NCBI GenBank assembly: GCA_948099385.1
Contig: CANUEZ040000067.1
Span: 21,470,501-21,534,500, forward strand
Origin: Fasciola hepatica
Taxonomy: Eukaryota > Platyhelminthes > Trematoda > Plagiorchiida > Fasciolidae
Direction: 5' to 3'
DNA length: 64,000 nt
Shown: in pieces, positions 24,701 to 37,965 of the stretch
Layout of the letters: every line of letters begins with the position of its first letter
Position numbering within the stretch: the first letter of the stretch is position 1
The notes under the pieces: model-generated
Database searches by the model: none
Seen by the model: only the letters and a program-made list of their open reading frames with translations
What the model was told of the DNA's origin: nothing
Position numbers and translations under genes: made by a program

Positions 24701-27700
24701 GGCATTCCGTTATGAACAACAAACAGAGCTTGGTTATTATTTGCAATTGAGTAGTAGGAGATTAGATTTGTATATAATATGATTCATCATGCAGCTTGAA
24801 CGCTCAACTCACCATTGAAAACGATGGAAGCACTGTACAGCTGTTTCATCCTTGTTGGGAATCATCAGCAGTGCACATCCACCGAGCCCCCACGGGGACT
24901 CGAACCCGGGGTGAACGATTGTGAATCGAACACCTTAACCACAAGGCTATCCGGGTTGGCTCTCAACGGTTTGCTGAACATCTATACTACATGATATAAC
25001 ACCCTTCCGTCACTGGCTTTTGAACGGTAACAACCCGCTTCCCACACAGCGATCGACTCCTATGATGGATGACTTCTCTGTAGGGGCCTAAGTACAACGA
25101 AGGCATTCCGTTATGAACAACCTACAGAGCTTGGTTATTATTTGCAATTGAGTAGTAGGAGATTAGATTTGTATATAATATGATTCATCATGCAGCTTGA
25201 ACGCTCAACTCACCATTGAAAACGATGGAAGCACTGTACAGCTGTTTCATCCTTGTTGAGAATCATCAGCAGAGCACATCCACCGAGCCCCCACGGGGAC
25301 TCGAACCCGGGGTGAACGATTGTGAATCGAACACCTTAACCACAAGGCTATCCGGGTTGGCTCTCAACGGTTTGCTGAACATCTACACTACATGATATAA
25401 CACCCTTCCGTCACTGGCTTTTGAACGGTAACAACCCGCTTCCCACACAGCGATCGACTCCTATGATGGATGACTTCTCTGTAGGGGCCTAAGTACAACG
25501 AAGGCATTCCGTTATGAACAACCTACAGAGCTTGGTTATTATTTGCAATTGAGTAGTAGGAGATCAGATTTGTATATAATATGATTCATCATGCAGCTTG
25601 AACGCTCAACTCACCATTGAAAACGATGGAAGCACTGTACAGCTGTTTCATCCTTGTTGGGAATCATCAGCAGTGCACATCCACCGAGCCCCCACGGGGA
25701 CTCGAACCCGGGGTGAACGATTGTGAATCGAACACGTTAACCACAAGGCTATCCGGGTTGGCTCTCAACGGTTTGCTGAACATCTACACTACATGATATA
25801 ACACCCTGCCGTCACTGGCTTTTGAACGGTAACAACCCGCTTCCCACACAGCGTACGACTCCTATGATGGATGACTTCTCTGTAGGGGCCTAAGTACAAC
25901 GAACGCATTCCGTTATGAACAACCTACAGAGCTTGGTTATTATTTGCAATTGAGTAGTAGGAGATTAGATTTGTATATAATATGATTCATCATGCAGCTT
26001 GAACGCTCAACTCACCATTGAAAACGATGGAAGCACTGTACAGCTGTTTCATTCTTGTTGGGAATCATCAGCAGTGCATATCCACCGAGCCCCCACAGGG
26101 ACTCGAACCCGGGGTGAACGATTGTGAATCGAACACCTTAACCACAAGGCTATCCGGGTTGGCTCTCAACGGTTTGCTGAACATCTACACTACATGATAT
26201 AGCACCCTTCCGTCACTGGCTTTTGAACGGTAACAACCCGCTTCCCACACAGCGATCGACTCCTATGATGGATGACTTCTCTGTAGGGGCCTAAGTACAA
26301 CGAAGGCATTCCGTTATGAACAACCTACAGAGCTTGGTTATTATTTGCAATTGAGTAGTAGGAGATTAGATTTGTATATAATATGATTCATCATGCAGCT
26401 TGAACGCTCAACTCACCATTGAAAACGATGGAAGCACTGTACAGCTGTTTCATCCTTGTTGGGAATCATCAGCAGTGCACATCCACCGAGCCCCCACGGG
26501 GACTCGAACCCGGGGTGAACGATTGTGAATCGAACACCTTAACCACAAGGCTATCCGGGTTGGCTCTCAACGGTTTGCTGAACATCTACACTACATGATA
26601 TAGCACCCTTCCGTCACTGGCTTTTGAACGGTAACAACCCGCTTCCCACACAGCGTACGACTCCTATGATGGATGACTTCTCTGTAGGGGCCTAAGTACA
26701 ACGAAGGCATTCCGTTATGAACAACAAACAGAGCTTGGTTATTATTTGCAATTGAGTAGTAGCAGATTAGATTTGTATATAATATGATTCATCATGCAGC
26801 TTGAACGCTGAACTCACCATTGAAAACGATGGATGCACTGTACAGCTGTTTCATCCTTGTTGGGAATCATCAGCAGTGCACATCCACCGAGCCCCCACGG
26901 GGACTCGAACCCGGGGTGAACGATTGTGAATCGAACACGTTAACCACAAGGCTATCCGGGTTGGCTCTCAACGGTTTGCTGAACATCTACACTACATGAT
27001 ATAGCACCCTTCCGTCACTGGCTTTTGAACGGTAACAACCCGCTTCCCACACAGCGATCGACTCCTATGATGGATGACTTCTCTGTAGGGGCCTAAGTAC
27101 AACGAAGGCATTCCGTTATGAACAACCTACAGAGCTTGGTTATTATTTGCGATTGAGTAGTAGGAGATTAGATTTGTATATAATATGATTCATCATGCAG
27201 CTTGAACGCTCAACTCACCATTGAAAACGATGGAAGCACTGTACAGCTGTTTCATCCTTGTTGGGAATCATGAGCAGTGCACATCCACCGAGCCCCCACG
27301 GGGACTCGAACCCGGGGTGAACGATTGTGAATCGAACACCTTAACCACAAGGCTATCCGGGTTGGCTCTCAACGGTTTGCTGAACATCTACACTACATGA
27401 TATAACACCCTTCCGTCACTGGCTTTTGAACGGTAACAACCCGCTTCCCACACAGCGATCGACTCCTATGATGGATGACTTCTCTGTAGGGGCCTAAGTA
27501 CAACGAACGCATTCCGTTATGAACAACCTACAGAGCTTGGTTATTATTTGCAAGTGAGTAGTAGGAGATTAGATTTGTATATAATATGATTCATCATGCA
27601 GCTTGAACGCTCAACTCACCATTGAAAACGATGGAAGCACTGTACAGCTGTTACATCCTTGTTGGGAATCATCAGCAGTGCACATCCACCGAGCCCCCAC

Positions 27701-29990
27701 GGGGACTCGAACCCGGGGTGAACGATTGTGAATCGAACACCTTAACAACAAGGCTATCCGGGTTGGCTCTCAACGGTTTGCTGAACATCTACACTCCATG
27801 ATATAACACCCTTCCGTCACTGGCTTTTGAACGGTAAAAACCCACTTCCCACACAGCGATCGACTCCTATGATGGATGACTTCTCTGTAGGGGCCTAAGT
27901 ACAACGAAGGCATTCCGTTATGAACAACCTACAGAGCTTGGTTATTATTTGCAATTGAGTAGTAGGAGATTAGATTTGTATATAATATGATTCATCATGC
28001 AGCCTGAACGCTCAGCTCGCCAATGAAAACGATGGAAGCACTGTACAGCTGTTTCATCCTTGTTGGGAATCATCAGCAGTGCACATCCACCGAGCCCCCA
28101 CGGGGACTCGAACCCGGGGTGAACGATTGTGAATCGAACACCTTAACCACAAGGCTATCCGGGTTGGCTCTCAACGGTTTGCTGAACATCTACACTACAT
28201 GATATAGCACCCTTCCGTCACTGGCTTTTGAACGGTAACAACCCGCTTCCCACACAGCGATCCACTCCTATGATGGATGACTTCTCTGTAGGGGCCTAAG
28301 TACAACGAAGGCATTCCGTTATGAACAACCTACAGAGCTTGGTTATTATTTGCAATTGAGTAGTAGGAGATTAGATTTGTATATAATATGATTCATCATG
28401 CAGCTTGAACGCTCAACTCACCATTGAAAACGATGGAAGCACTGTACAGCTGTTTCATCCTTGTTGGGAATCATCAGCAGTGCACATCCACCGAGCCCCC
28501 ACGGGGACTCGAACCCGGGGTGAACGATTGTGAATCGAACACCTTAACCACAAGGCTATCCGGGTTGGCTCTCATAGGTTTGCTGAACATCTACACTACA
28601 TGATATAACACCCTTCCGTCACTGGCTTTTGAACGGTAACAACCCGCTTCCCACACAGCGATCGACTCCTATGATGGATGACTTCTCTGTAGGGGCCTAA
28701 GTACAACGAAGGCATTCCGTTATGAACAACCTACAGAGCTTGGTTATTATTTGCAATTGAGTAGTAGGAGATTAGATTTGTATATAATATGATTCATCAT
28801 GCAGCTTGAACGCTCAACTCACCATTGAAAACGATGGAAGCACTGTACAGCTGTTTCATCCTTGTTGGGAATCATCAGCAGTGCACATCCACCGAGCCCC
28901 CACGGGGGCTCGAACCCGGGGTGAACGATTGTGAATCGAACACCTTAACCACAAGGCTATCCGGGTTGGCTCTCAACGGTTTGCTGAACATCTACACTAC
29001 ATGATATAACACCCTTCCGTCACTGGCTTTTGAACGGTAACAACCCGCTTCCCACACAGCGATCGACTCCTATGATGGATGACTTCTCTGTAGGGGCCTA
29101 AGTACAACGAAGGCATTCCGTTATGAACAACCTACAGAGCTTGGTTATTATTTGCAATTGAGTAGTAGGAGATTAGATTTGTATATAATATGATTCATCA
29201 TGCAGCTTGAACGCTCAACTCACCATTGAAAACGATGGAAGCACTGTACAGCTGTTTCATCCTTGTTGAGAATCATCAGCAGAGCACATCCACTGAGCCC
29301 CCACGGGGACTCGAACCCGGGGTGAACGATTGTGAATCGAACACCTTAACCACAAGGCTATCCGGGTTGGCTCTCAACGGTTTGCTGAACATCTACACTA
29401 CATGATATAACACCCTTCCGTCACTGGCTTTTGAACGGTAACAACCCGCTTCCCACACAGCGATCGACTACTATGATGGATGACTTCTCTGTAGGGGCCT
29501 AAGTACAACGAAGGCATTCCGTTATGAACAACAAACAGAGCTTGGTTATTATTTGCAATTCAGTAGTAGGAGATTAGATTTGTATATAATATGATTCATC
29601 ATGCAGCTTGAACGCTCAACTCACCATTGAAAACGATGGATGCACTGTACAGCTGTTTCATCCTTGTTTGGAATCATCAGCAGTGCACATCCACCGAGCC
29701 CCCACGGGGACTCGAACCCGGGGTGAACGATTGTGAATCGAACACCTTAACCACAAGGCTATCCGGGTTGGCTCTCAACGGTTTGCTGAACATCTACACT
29801 ACATGATATAGCACCCTTCCGTCACTGGCTTTTGAACGGTAACAACCCGCTTCCCACACAGCGATCGACTCCTATGATGGATGACTTCTCTGTAGGGGCC
29901 TAAGTACAACGAAGGCATTCCGTTATGAACAACCTACAGAGCTTGGTTATTATTTGCAATTGAGTAGTAGGAGATTAGATTTGTATATAA
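21777..29990 (-). repeat. Array segment 2: mosaic monomers
   Basis: About 20 monomers with mixed haplotypes. A CAGCCTGAACGCTCAGCTCG variant appears at 22787 and 28000, and also at 15568 and 33214 outside this segment. Two adjacent-type copies (25853 and 26656) have GCGTACGAC and so lose the Sau3A site. The dimer haplotype TCTATACTAC followed by TTGAGAATC occurs again at 24984-25260. Ribozyme-core mutants lie at 27268 (G5C) and 27652 (A13U). No non-satellite sequence is present. Confidence 0.88.
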
Positions 29991-30000
29991 TATGATTCAT

Positions 30001-33000
30001 CATGCATCTTGAACGCCCAACTCACCATTGAAAACGATGGAAGCACTGTACAGCTATTTCATCCTTGTTGGGAATCATCGGCAGTGCACATCCACCGAGC
30101 CCCCACGGGGACTCGAACCCGGGGTGAACGATTGTGAATCGAACACCTTAACCACAAGGCTATCCGGGTTGGCTCTCAACGGTTTGCTGAACATCTACAC
30201 TACATGATATAGCACCCTTCCGTCACTGGCTTTTGAACGGTAACAACCCGCTTCCCACACAGCGATCGACTCCTATGATGGATGACTTCTCTGTAGGGGC
30301 CTAAGTACAACGAAGGCATTCCGTTATGAACAACCTACAGAGCTTGGTTATTATTTGCAATTGAGTAGTAGGAGATTAGATTTGTATATAATATGATCCA
30401 TCATGCAGCTTGAACGCTCAACTCACCATTGAAAACGATGGATGCACTGTACAGCTGTTTCATCCTTGTTGGGAATCATCAGCAGTGCACATCCACCGAG
30501 CCCCCACGGGGACTCGAACCCGGGGTGAACGATTGTGAATCGAACACCTTAACCACAAGGCTATCCGGGTTGGCTCTCAACGGTTTGCTGAACATCTACA
30601 CTACATGATATAGCACCCTTCCGTCACTGGCTTTTGAACGGTAACAACCCGCTTCCCACACAGCGATCGACTCCTATGATGGATGACTTCTCTGTAGGGG
30701 CCTAAGTACAACGAAGGCATTCCGTTATGAACAACCTACAGAGCTTGGTTATTATTTGCAATTGAGTAGTAGGAGATTAGATTTGTATATAATATGATTC
30801 ATCATGCAGCTTGAACGCTCAACTCACCATTGAAAACGATGGAAGCACTGTACAGCTGTTTCATCCTTGTTGGGAATCATCAGCAGTGCACATCCACCGA
30901 GCCCCCACGGGGACTCGAACCCGGGGTGAACGATTGTGAATCGAACACCTTAACCACAAGGCTATCCGGGTTGGCTCTCAACGGTTTGCTGAACATCTAC
31001 ACTACATGATATAGCACCCTTCCGTCACTGGCTTTTGAACGGTAACAACCCGCTTCCCACACAGCGATCGACTCCTATGATGGATGACTTCTCTGTAGGG
31101 GCCTAAGTACAACGAAGGCATTCCGTTATGAACAACCTACAGAGCTTGGTTATTATTTGCAATTGAGTAGTAGGAGATTAGATTTGTATATAATATGATT
31201 CATCATGCATCTTGAACGCCCAACTCACCATTGAAAACGATGGAAGCACTGTACAGCTATTTCATCCTTGTTGGGAATCATCGGCAGTGCATATCCACCG
31301 AGCCCCCACGGGGACTCGAACCCCGGGGTGAACGATTGTGAATCGAACACCTTAACCACAAGGCTATCCGGGTTGGCTCTCAACGGTTTGCTGAACATCT
31401 ACACTACATGATATAGCACCCTTCCGTCACTGGCTTTTGAACGGTAACAACCCGCTTCCCACACAGCGATCGACTCCTATGATGGATGACTTCTCTGTAG
31501 GGGCCTAAGTACAACGAAGGCATTCCGTTATGAACAACCTACAGAGCTTGGTTATTATTTGCAATTGAGTAGTAGGAGATTAGATTTGTATATAATATGA
31601 TTCATCATGCAGCTTGAACGCTCAACTCACCATTGAAATCGATGGAAGCAATGTACAGCTGTTTCATCCTTGTTGGGAATCATCGGCAGTGCACATCCAC
31701 CGAGCCCCCACGGGGACTCGAACCCGGGGTGAACGATTGTGAATCGAACACCTTAACCACAAGGCTATCCGGGTTGGCTCTCAACGGTTTGCTGAACATC
31801 TACACTACATGATATAGCACCCTTCCGTCACTGGCTTTTGAACGGTAACAACCCGCTTCCCACACAGCGATCGACTCCTATGATGGATGACTTCTCTGTA
31901 GGGGCCTAAGTACAACGAAGGCATTCCGTTATGAACAACCTACAGAGCTTGGTTATTATTTGCAATTGAGTAGTAGGAGATTAGATTTGTATATAATATG
32001 ATTCATCATGCAGCTTGAACGCTCAACTCACCATTGAAAACGATGGAAGCACTGTACAGCTGTTTCATCCTTGTTGGGAATCATCAGCAGTGCACATCCA
32101 CCGAGCCCCCACGGGGACTCGAACCCGGGGTGAACGATTGTGAATCGAACACCTTAACCACAAGGCTATCCGGGTTGGCTCTCAACGGTTTGCTGAACAT
32201 CTACACTACATGATATAACACCCTTCCGTCACTGGCTTTTGAACGGTAACAACCCGCTTCCCACACAGCGATCGACTCCTATGATGGATGACTTCTCTGT
32301 AGGGGCCTAAGTACAACGAAGGCATTCCGTTATGAACAACCTACAGAGCTTGGTTATTATTTGCAATTCAGTAGTAGGAGATTAGATTTGTATATAATAT
32401 GATTCATCATGCATCTTGAACGCCCAACTCACCATTGAAAACGATGGAAGCACTGTACAGCTATTTCATCCTTGTTGGGAATCATCGGCAGTGCACATCC
32501 ACCGAGCCCCCACGGGGACTCGAACCCGGGGTGAACGATTGTGAATCGAACACCTTAACCACAAGGCTATCCGGGTTGGCTCTCAACGGTTTGCTGAACA
32601 TCTACACTACATGATATAGCACCCTTCCGTCACTGGCTTTTGAACGGTAACAACCCGCTTCCCACACAGCGATCGACTCCTATGATGGATGACTTCTCTG
32701 TAGGGGCCTAAGTACAACGAAGGCATTCCGTTATGAACAACCTACAGAGCTTGGTTATTATTTGCAATTGAGTAGTAGGAGATTAGATTTGTATAAAATA
32801 TGATTCATCATGCAGCTTGAACGCTCAACTCACCATTGAAATCGATGGAAGCAATGTACAGCTGTTTCATCCTTGTTGTGAATCATCGGCAGTGCACATC
32901 CACTGAGCCCCCACGGGGACTCGAACCCGGGGTGAACGATTGTGAATCGAACACCTTAACCACAAGGCTATCCGGGTTGGCTCTCAACGGTTTGCTGAAC

Positions 33001-33610
33001 ATCTACACTACATGATATAGCACCCTTCCGTCACTGGCTTTTGAACGGTAACAACCCGCTTCCCACACAGCGATCGACTCCTATGATGGATGACTTCTCT
33101 GTAGGGGCCTAAGTACAACGAAGGCATTCCGTTATGAACAACCTACAGAGCTTGGTTATTATTTGCAATTGAGTAGTAGGAGATTAGATTTGTATATAAT
33201 ATGATTCATCATGCAGCCTGAACGCTCAGCTCGCCAATGAAAACGATGGAAGCACTGTACAGCTGTTTCATCCTTGTTGGGAATCATCAGCAGTGCACAT
33301 CCACCGAGCCCCCACGGGGACTCGAACCCGGGGTGAACGATTGTGAATCGAACACCTTAACCACAAGGCTATCCGGGTTGGCTCTCAACGGTTTGCTGAA
33401 CATCTACACTACATGATATAGCACCCTTCCGTCACTGGCTTTTGAACGGTAACAACCCGCTTCCCACACAGCGATCGACTCCTATGATGGATGACTTCTC
33501 TGTAGGGGCCTAAGTACAACGAAGGCATTCCGTTATGAACAACCTACAGAGCTTGGTTATTATTTGCAATTGAGTAGTAGGAGATTAGATTTGTATATAA
33601 TATGATTCAT
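30001..33610 (-). repeat. Trimeric periodicity, three copies
   Basis: A marked monomer type (CATGCATCTTG, GAACGCCCAAC, AGCTATTTC and a U4C ribozyme core) begins at 30001, 31204 and 32408, that is every third unit. The second interval is 1204 bp because of the extra C near 31319. Copies 2 and 3 also share their second unit (GAAATCGATGG with GCAATGTAC near 31637 and 32840). Copy 1 has a different second unit, and third units differ, so only part of the trimer is homogenised. Confidence 0.75.
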
Positions 33611-36361
33611 CATGCAGCTTGAACGCCCAACTCACCATTGAAAACGATGGAAGCACTGTACAGCTGTTTCATCCTTGTTGGGAATCATCAGCAGAGCACA
33701 TCCACCGAGCCCCCACGGGGACTCGAACACGGGGTGAACGATTGTGAATCGAACACCTTAACCACAAGGCTATCCGGGTTGGCTCTCAACGGTTTGCTGA
33801 ACATCTACACTACATGATATAGCACCCTTCCGTCACTGGCTTTTGAACGGTAAAAACCCACTTCCCACACAGCGATCGACTCCTATGATGGATGACTTCT
33901 CTGTAGGGGCCTAAGTACAACGAAGGCATTCCGTTATGAACAACCTACAGAGCTTGGTTATTATTTGCAATTGAGTATTAGGAGATTAGATTTGTATATA
34001 ATATGATTCATCATGCAGGTTGAACGCTCAACTCACCATTGAAACCGATGGAAGCACTGTACAGCTGTTTCATCCTTGTTGGGAATCATCAGCAGTGCAC
34101 ATCCACCGAGCCCCCACGGGGACTCGAACCCGGGGTGAACGATTGTGAATCGAACACCTTAACCACAAGGCTATCCGGGTTGGCTCTCAACGGTTTGCTG
34201 AACATCTACACTACATGATATAGCACCCTTCCGTCACTGGCTTTTGAACGGTAACAACCCGCTTCCCACACAGCGATCGACTCCTATGATGGATGACTTC
34301 TCTGTAGGGGCCTAAGTACAACGAAGGCATTCCGTTATGAACAACCTACAGAGCTTGGTTATTATTTGCAATTGAGTAGTAGGAGATTAGATTTGTATAT
34401 AATATGATTCATCATGCAGCTTGAACGCTCAACTCACCATTGAAAACGATGGAAGCACTGTACAGCTGTTTCATCCTTGTTGGGAATCATCAGCAGTGCA
34501 CATCCACCGAGCCCCCACGGGGACTCGAACCCGGGGTGAACGATTGTGAATCGAACACCTTAACCACAAGGCTATCCGGGTTGGCTCTCAACGGTTTGCT
34601 GAATATCTACACTACATGATATAGCACCCTTCCGTCACTGGCTTTTGAACGGTAACAACCCGCTTCCCACACAGCGATCGACTCCTATGATGGATGACTT
34701 CTCTGTAGGGGCCTAAGTACAACGAAGGCATTCCGTCATGAACAACAAACAGAGCTTGCTTATTATTTGCAATTGAGTAGTAGGAGATTAGATTTGTATA
34801 TAATATGATTCATCATGCAGCTTGAACGCTCAACTCATCATTGAAATCGATGGAAGCACTGTACAGCTGTTTCATCCTTGTTGGGAATCATCGGCAGTGC
34901 ACATCCACCGAGCCCCCACGGGGACTCGAACCCGGGGTGAACGATTGTGAATCGAACACCTTAACCACAAGGCTATCCGGGTTGGCTCTCAACGGTTTGC
35001 TGAACATCTACACTACATGATATAGCACCCTTCCGTCACTGGCTTTTGAACGGTAAAAACCCACTTCCCACACAGCGATCGACTCCTATGATGGATGACT
35101 TCTCTGTATGGGCCTTAGTACAACGAAGGCATTCCGTTATGAACAACCTACAGAGCTTGGTTATTATTTGCAATTGAGTATTAGGAGATTAGATTTGTAT
35201 ATAATATGATTCATCATGCAGCTTGAACGCTCAACTCACCATTGAAAACGATGGAAGCACTGTACAGCTGTTTCATCCTTGTTGGGAATCATCAGCAGTG
35301 CACATCCACCGAGCCCCCACGGGGACTCGAACCCGGGGTGAACGATTGTGAATCGAACACCTTAACCACAAGGCTATCCGGGTTGGCTCTCAACGGTTTG
35401 CTGAACATCTACACTACATGATATAGCACCCTTCCGTCACTGGCTTTTGAACGGTAACAACCCGCTTCCCACACAGCGATCGACTCCTATGATGGATGAC
35501 TTCTCTGTAGGGGCCTAAGTACAACGAAGGCATTCCGTTATGAACAACCTACAGAGCTTGGTTATTATTTGCAATTGAGTAGTAGGAGATTAGATTTGTA
35601 TATAATATGATTCATCATGCAGCTTGAACGCTCAACTCACCATTGAAAAGGATGGAAGCACTGTACAGCTGTTTCATCCTTGTTGGGAATCATCAGCAGT
35701 GCACATCCACCGAGCCCCCACGGGGACTCGAACCCGGGGTGAACGATTGTGAATCGAACACCTTAACCACAAGGCTATCCGGGTTGGCTCTCAACGGTTT
35801 GCTGAACATCTACACTACATGATATAGCACCCTTCCGTCACTGGCTTTTGAACGGTAACAACCCGCTTCCCACACAGCGATCGACTCCTATGATGGATGA
35901 CTTCTCTGTAGGGGCCTAAGTACAACGAAGGCATTCCGTCATGAACAACCTACAGAGCTTGCTTATTATTTGCAATTGAGTAGTAGGAGATTAGATTTGT
36001 ATATAATATGATTCATCATGCAGCTTGAACGCTCAACTCATCATTGAAATCGATGGAAGCACTGTACAGCTGTTTCATCCTTGTTGGGAATCATCGGCAG
36101 TGCACATCCACCGAGCCCCCACGGGGACTCGAACCCGGGGTGAACGATTGTGAATCGAACACCTTAACCACAAGGCTATCCGGGTTGGCTCTCAACGGTT
36201 TGCTGAACATCTACACTACATGATATAGCACCCTTCCGTCACTGGCTTTTGAACGGTAACAACCCGCTTCCCACACAGCGATCGACTCCTATGATGGATG
36301 ACTTCTCTGTAGGGGCCTAAGTACAACGAAGGCATTCCGTCATGAACAACAAACAGAGCTT

Positions 36362-37163
36362 GCTTATTATTTGCAATTGAGTAGTAGGAGATTAGATTTG
36401 TATATAATATGATTCATCATGCAGCTTGAGCGCTCAACTCATCATTGAAATCGATGGAAGCACTGTATAGCTGTTTCATCCTTGTTGGGAATCATCGGCA
36501 GTGCACATCCACCGAGCCCCCACGGGGACTCGAACCCGGGGTGAACGATTGTGAATCGAACACCTTAACCACAAGGCTATTCGGGTTGGCTCTCAACGGT
36601 TTGCTGAACATCTACACTACATGATATAGCACCCTTCCGTCACTGGCTTTTGAACGGTAACAACCCGCTTCCCACACAGCGATCGACTCCTATGATGGAT
36701 GACTTCTCTGTAGGGGCCTAAGTACAACGAAGGCATTCCGTCAGGAACAACAAACAGAGCTTGGTTATTATTTGCAATTGAGTATTAGGAGATTAGATTT
36801 GTATATAATATGATTCATCATGCAGCTTGAACGCTCAACTCACCATTGAAAACGATGGAAGCACTGTACAGCTGTTTCATCCTTGTTGGGAATCATCAGC
36901 AGTGCACATCCACCGAGCCCCCACGGGGACTCGAACCCGGGGTGAACGATTGTGAATCGAACACCTTAACCACAAGGCTATCCGGGTTGGCTCTCAACGG
37001 TTTGCTGAACATCTACACTACATGATATAACACCCTTCCGTCACTGGCTTTTGAACGGTAACAACCCGCTTCCCACACAGCGATCGACTCCTATGATGGA
37101 TGACTTCTCTGTAGGGGCCTAAGTACAACGAACACATTCCGTTATGAACAACCTACAGAGCTT
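36362..37163 (-). repeat. Higher-order dimer, copy 1 (802 bp)
   Basis: A two-monomer block is marked by CTTGAGCGC near 36426, TCATCATTGAAATCG, GTATAGCTG, GGCTATTCGGG near 36586, CCGTCAGGAAC near 36738 and GAGTATTAG near 36780. Its first ribozyme carries the U4C core (36492) and lacks T4 (GATTTC), so it is predicted to be both uncleaved and read through. Confidence 0.85.
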
Positions 37164-37965
37164 GGTTATTATTTGCAATTGAGTAGTAGGAGATTAGATT
37201 TGTATATAATATGATTCATCATGCAGCTTGAGCGCTCAACTCATCATTGAAATCGATGGAAGCACTGTATAGCTGTTTCATCCTTGTTGGGAATCATCGG
37301 CAGTGCACATCCACCGAGCCCCCACGGGGACTCGAACCCGGGGTGAACGATTGTGAATCGAACACCTTAACCACAAGGCTATTCGGGTTGGCTCTCAACG
37401 GTTTGCTGAACATCTACACTACATGATATAACACCCTTCCGTCACTGGCTTTTGAACGGTAACAACCCGCTTCCCACACAGCGATCGACTCCTATGATGG
37501 ATGACTTCTCTGTAGGGGCCTAAGTACAACGAAGGCATTCCGTCAGGAACAACAAACAGAGCTTGGTTATTATTTGCAATTGAGTATTAGGAGATTAGAT
37601 TTGTATATAATATGATTCATCATGCAGCTTGAACGCTCAACTCACCATTGAAAACGATGGAAGCACTGTACAGCTGTTTCATCCTTGTTGGGAATCATCA
37701 GCAGTGCACATCCACCGAGCCCCCACGGGGACTCGAACCCGGGGTGAACGATTGTGAATCGAACACCTTAACCACAAGGCTATCCGGGTTGGCTCTCAAC
37801 GGTTTGCTGAACATCTACACTACATGATATAACACCCTTCCGTCACTGGCTTTTGAACGGTAACAACCCGCTTCCCACACAGCGATCGACTCCTATGATG
37901 GATGACTTCTCTGTAGGGGCCTAAGTACAACGAACGCATTCCGTTATGAACAACCTACAGAGCTT
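37164..37965 (-). repeat. Higher-order dimer, copy 2 (802 bp)
   Basis: This repeats the preceding dimer marker for marker at +802 bp. Differences noticed are TATAAC instead of TATAGC near 37428 and GAACGCATT instead of GAACACATT near 37932. Confidence 0.85.
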
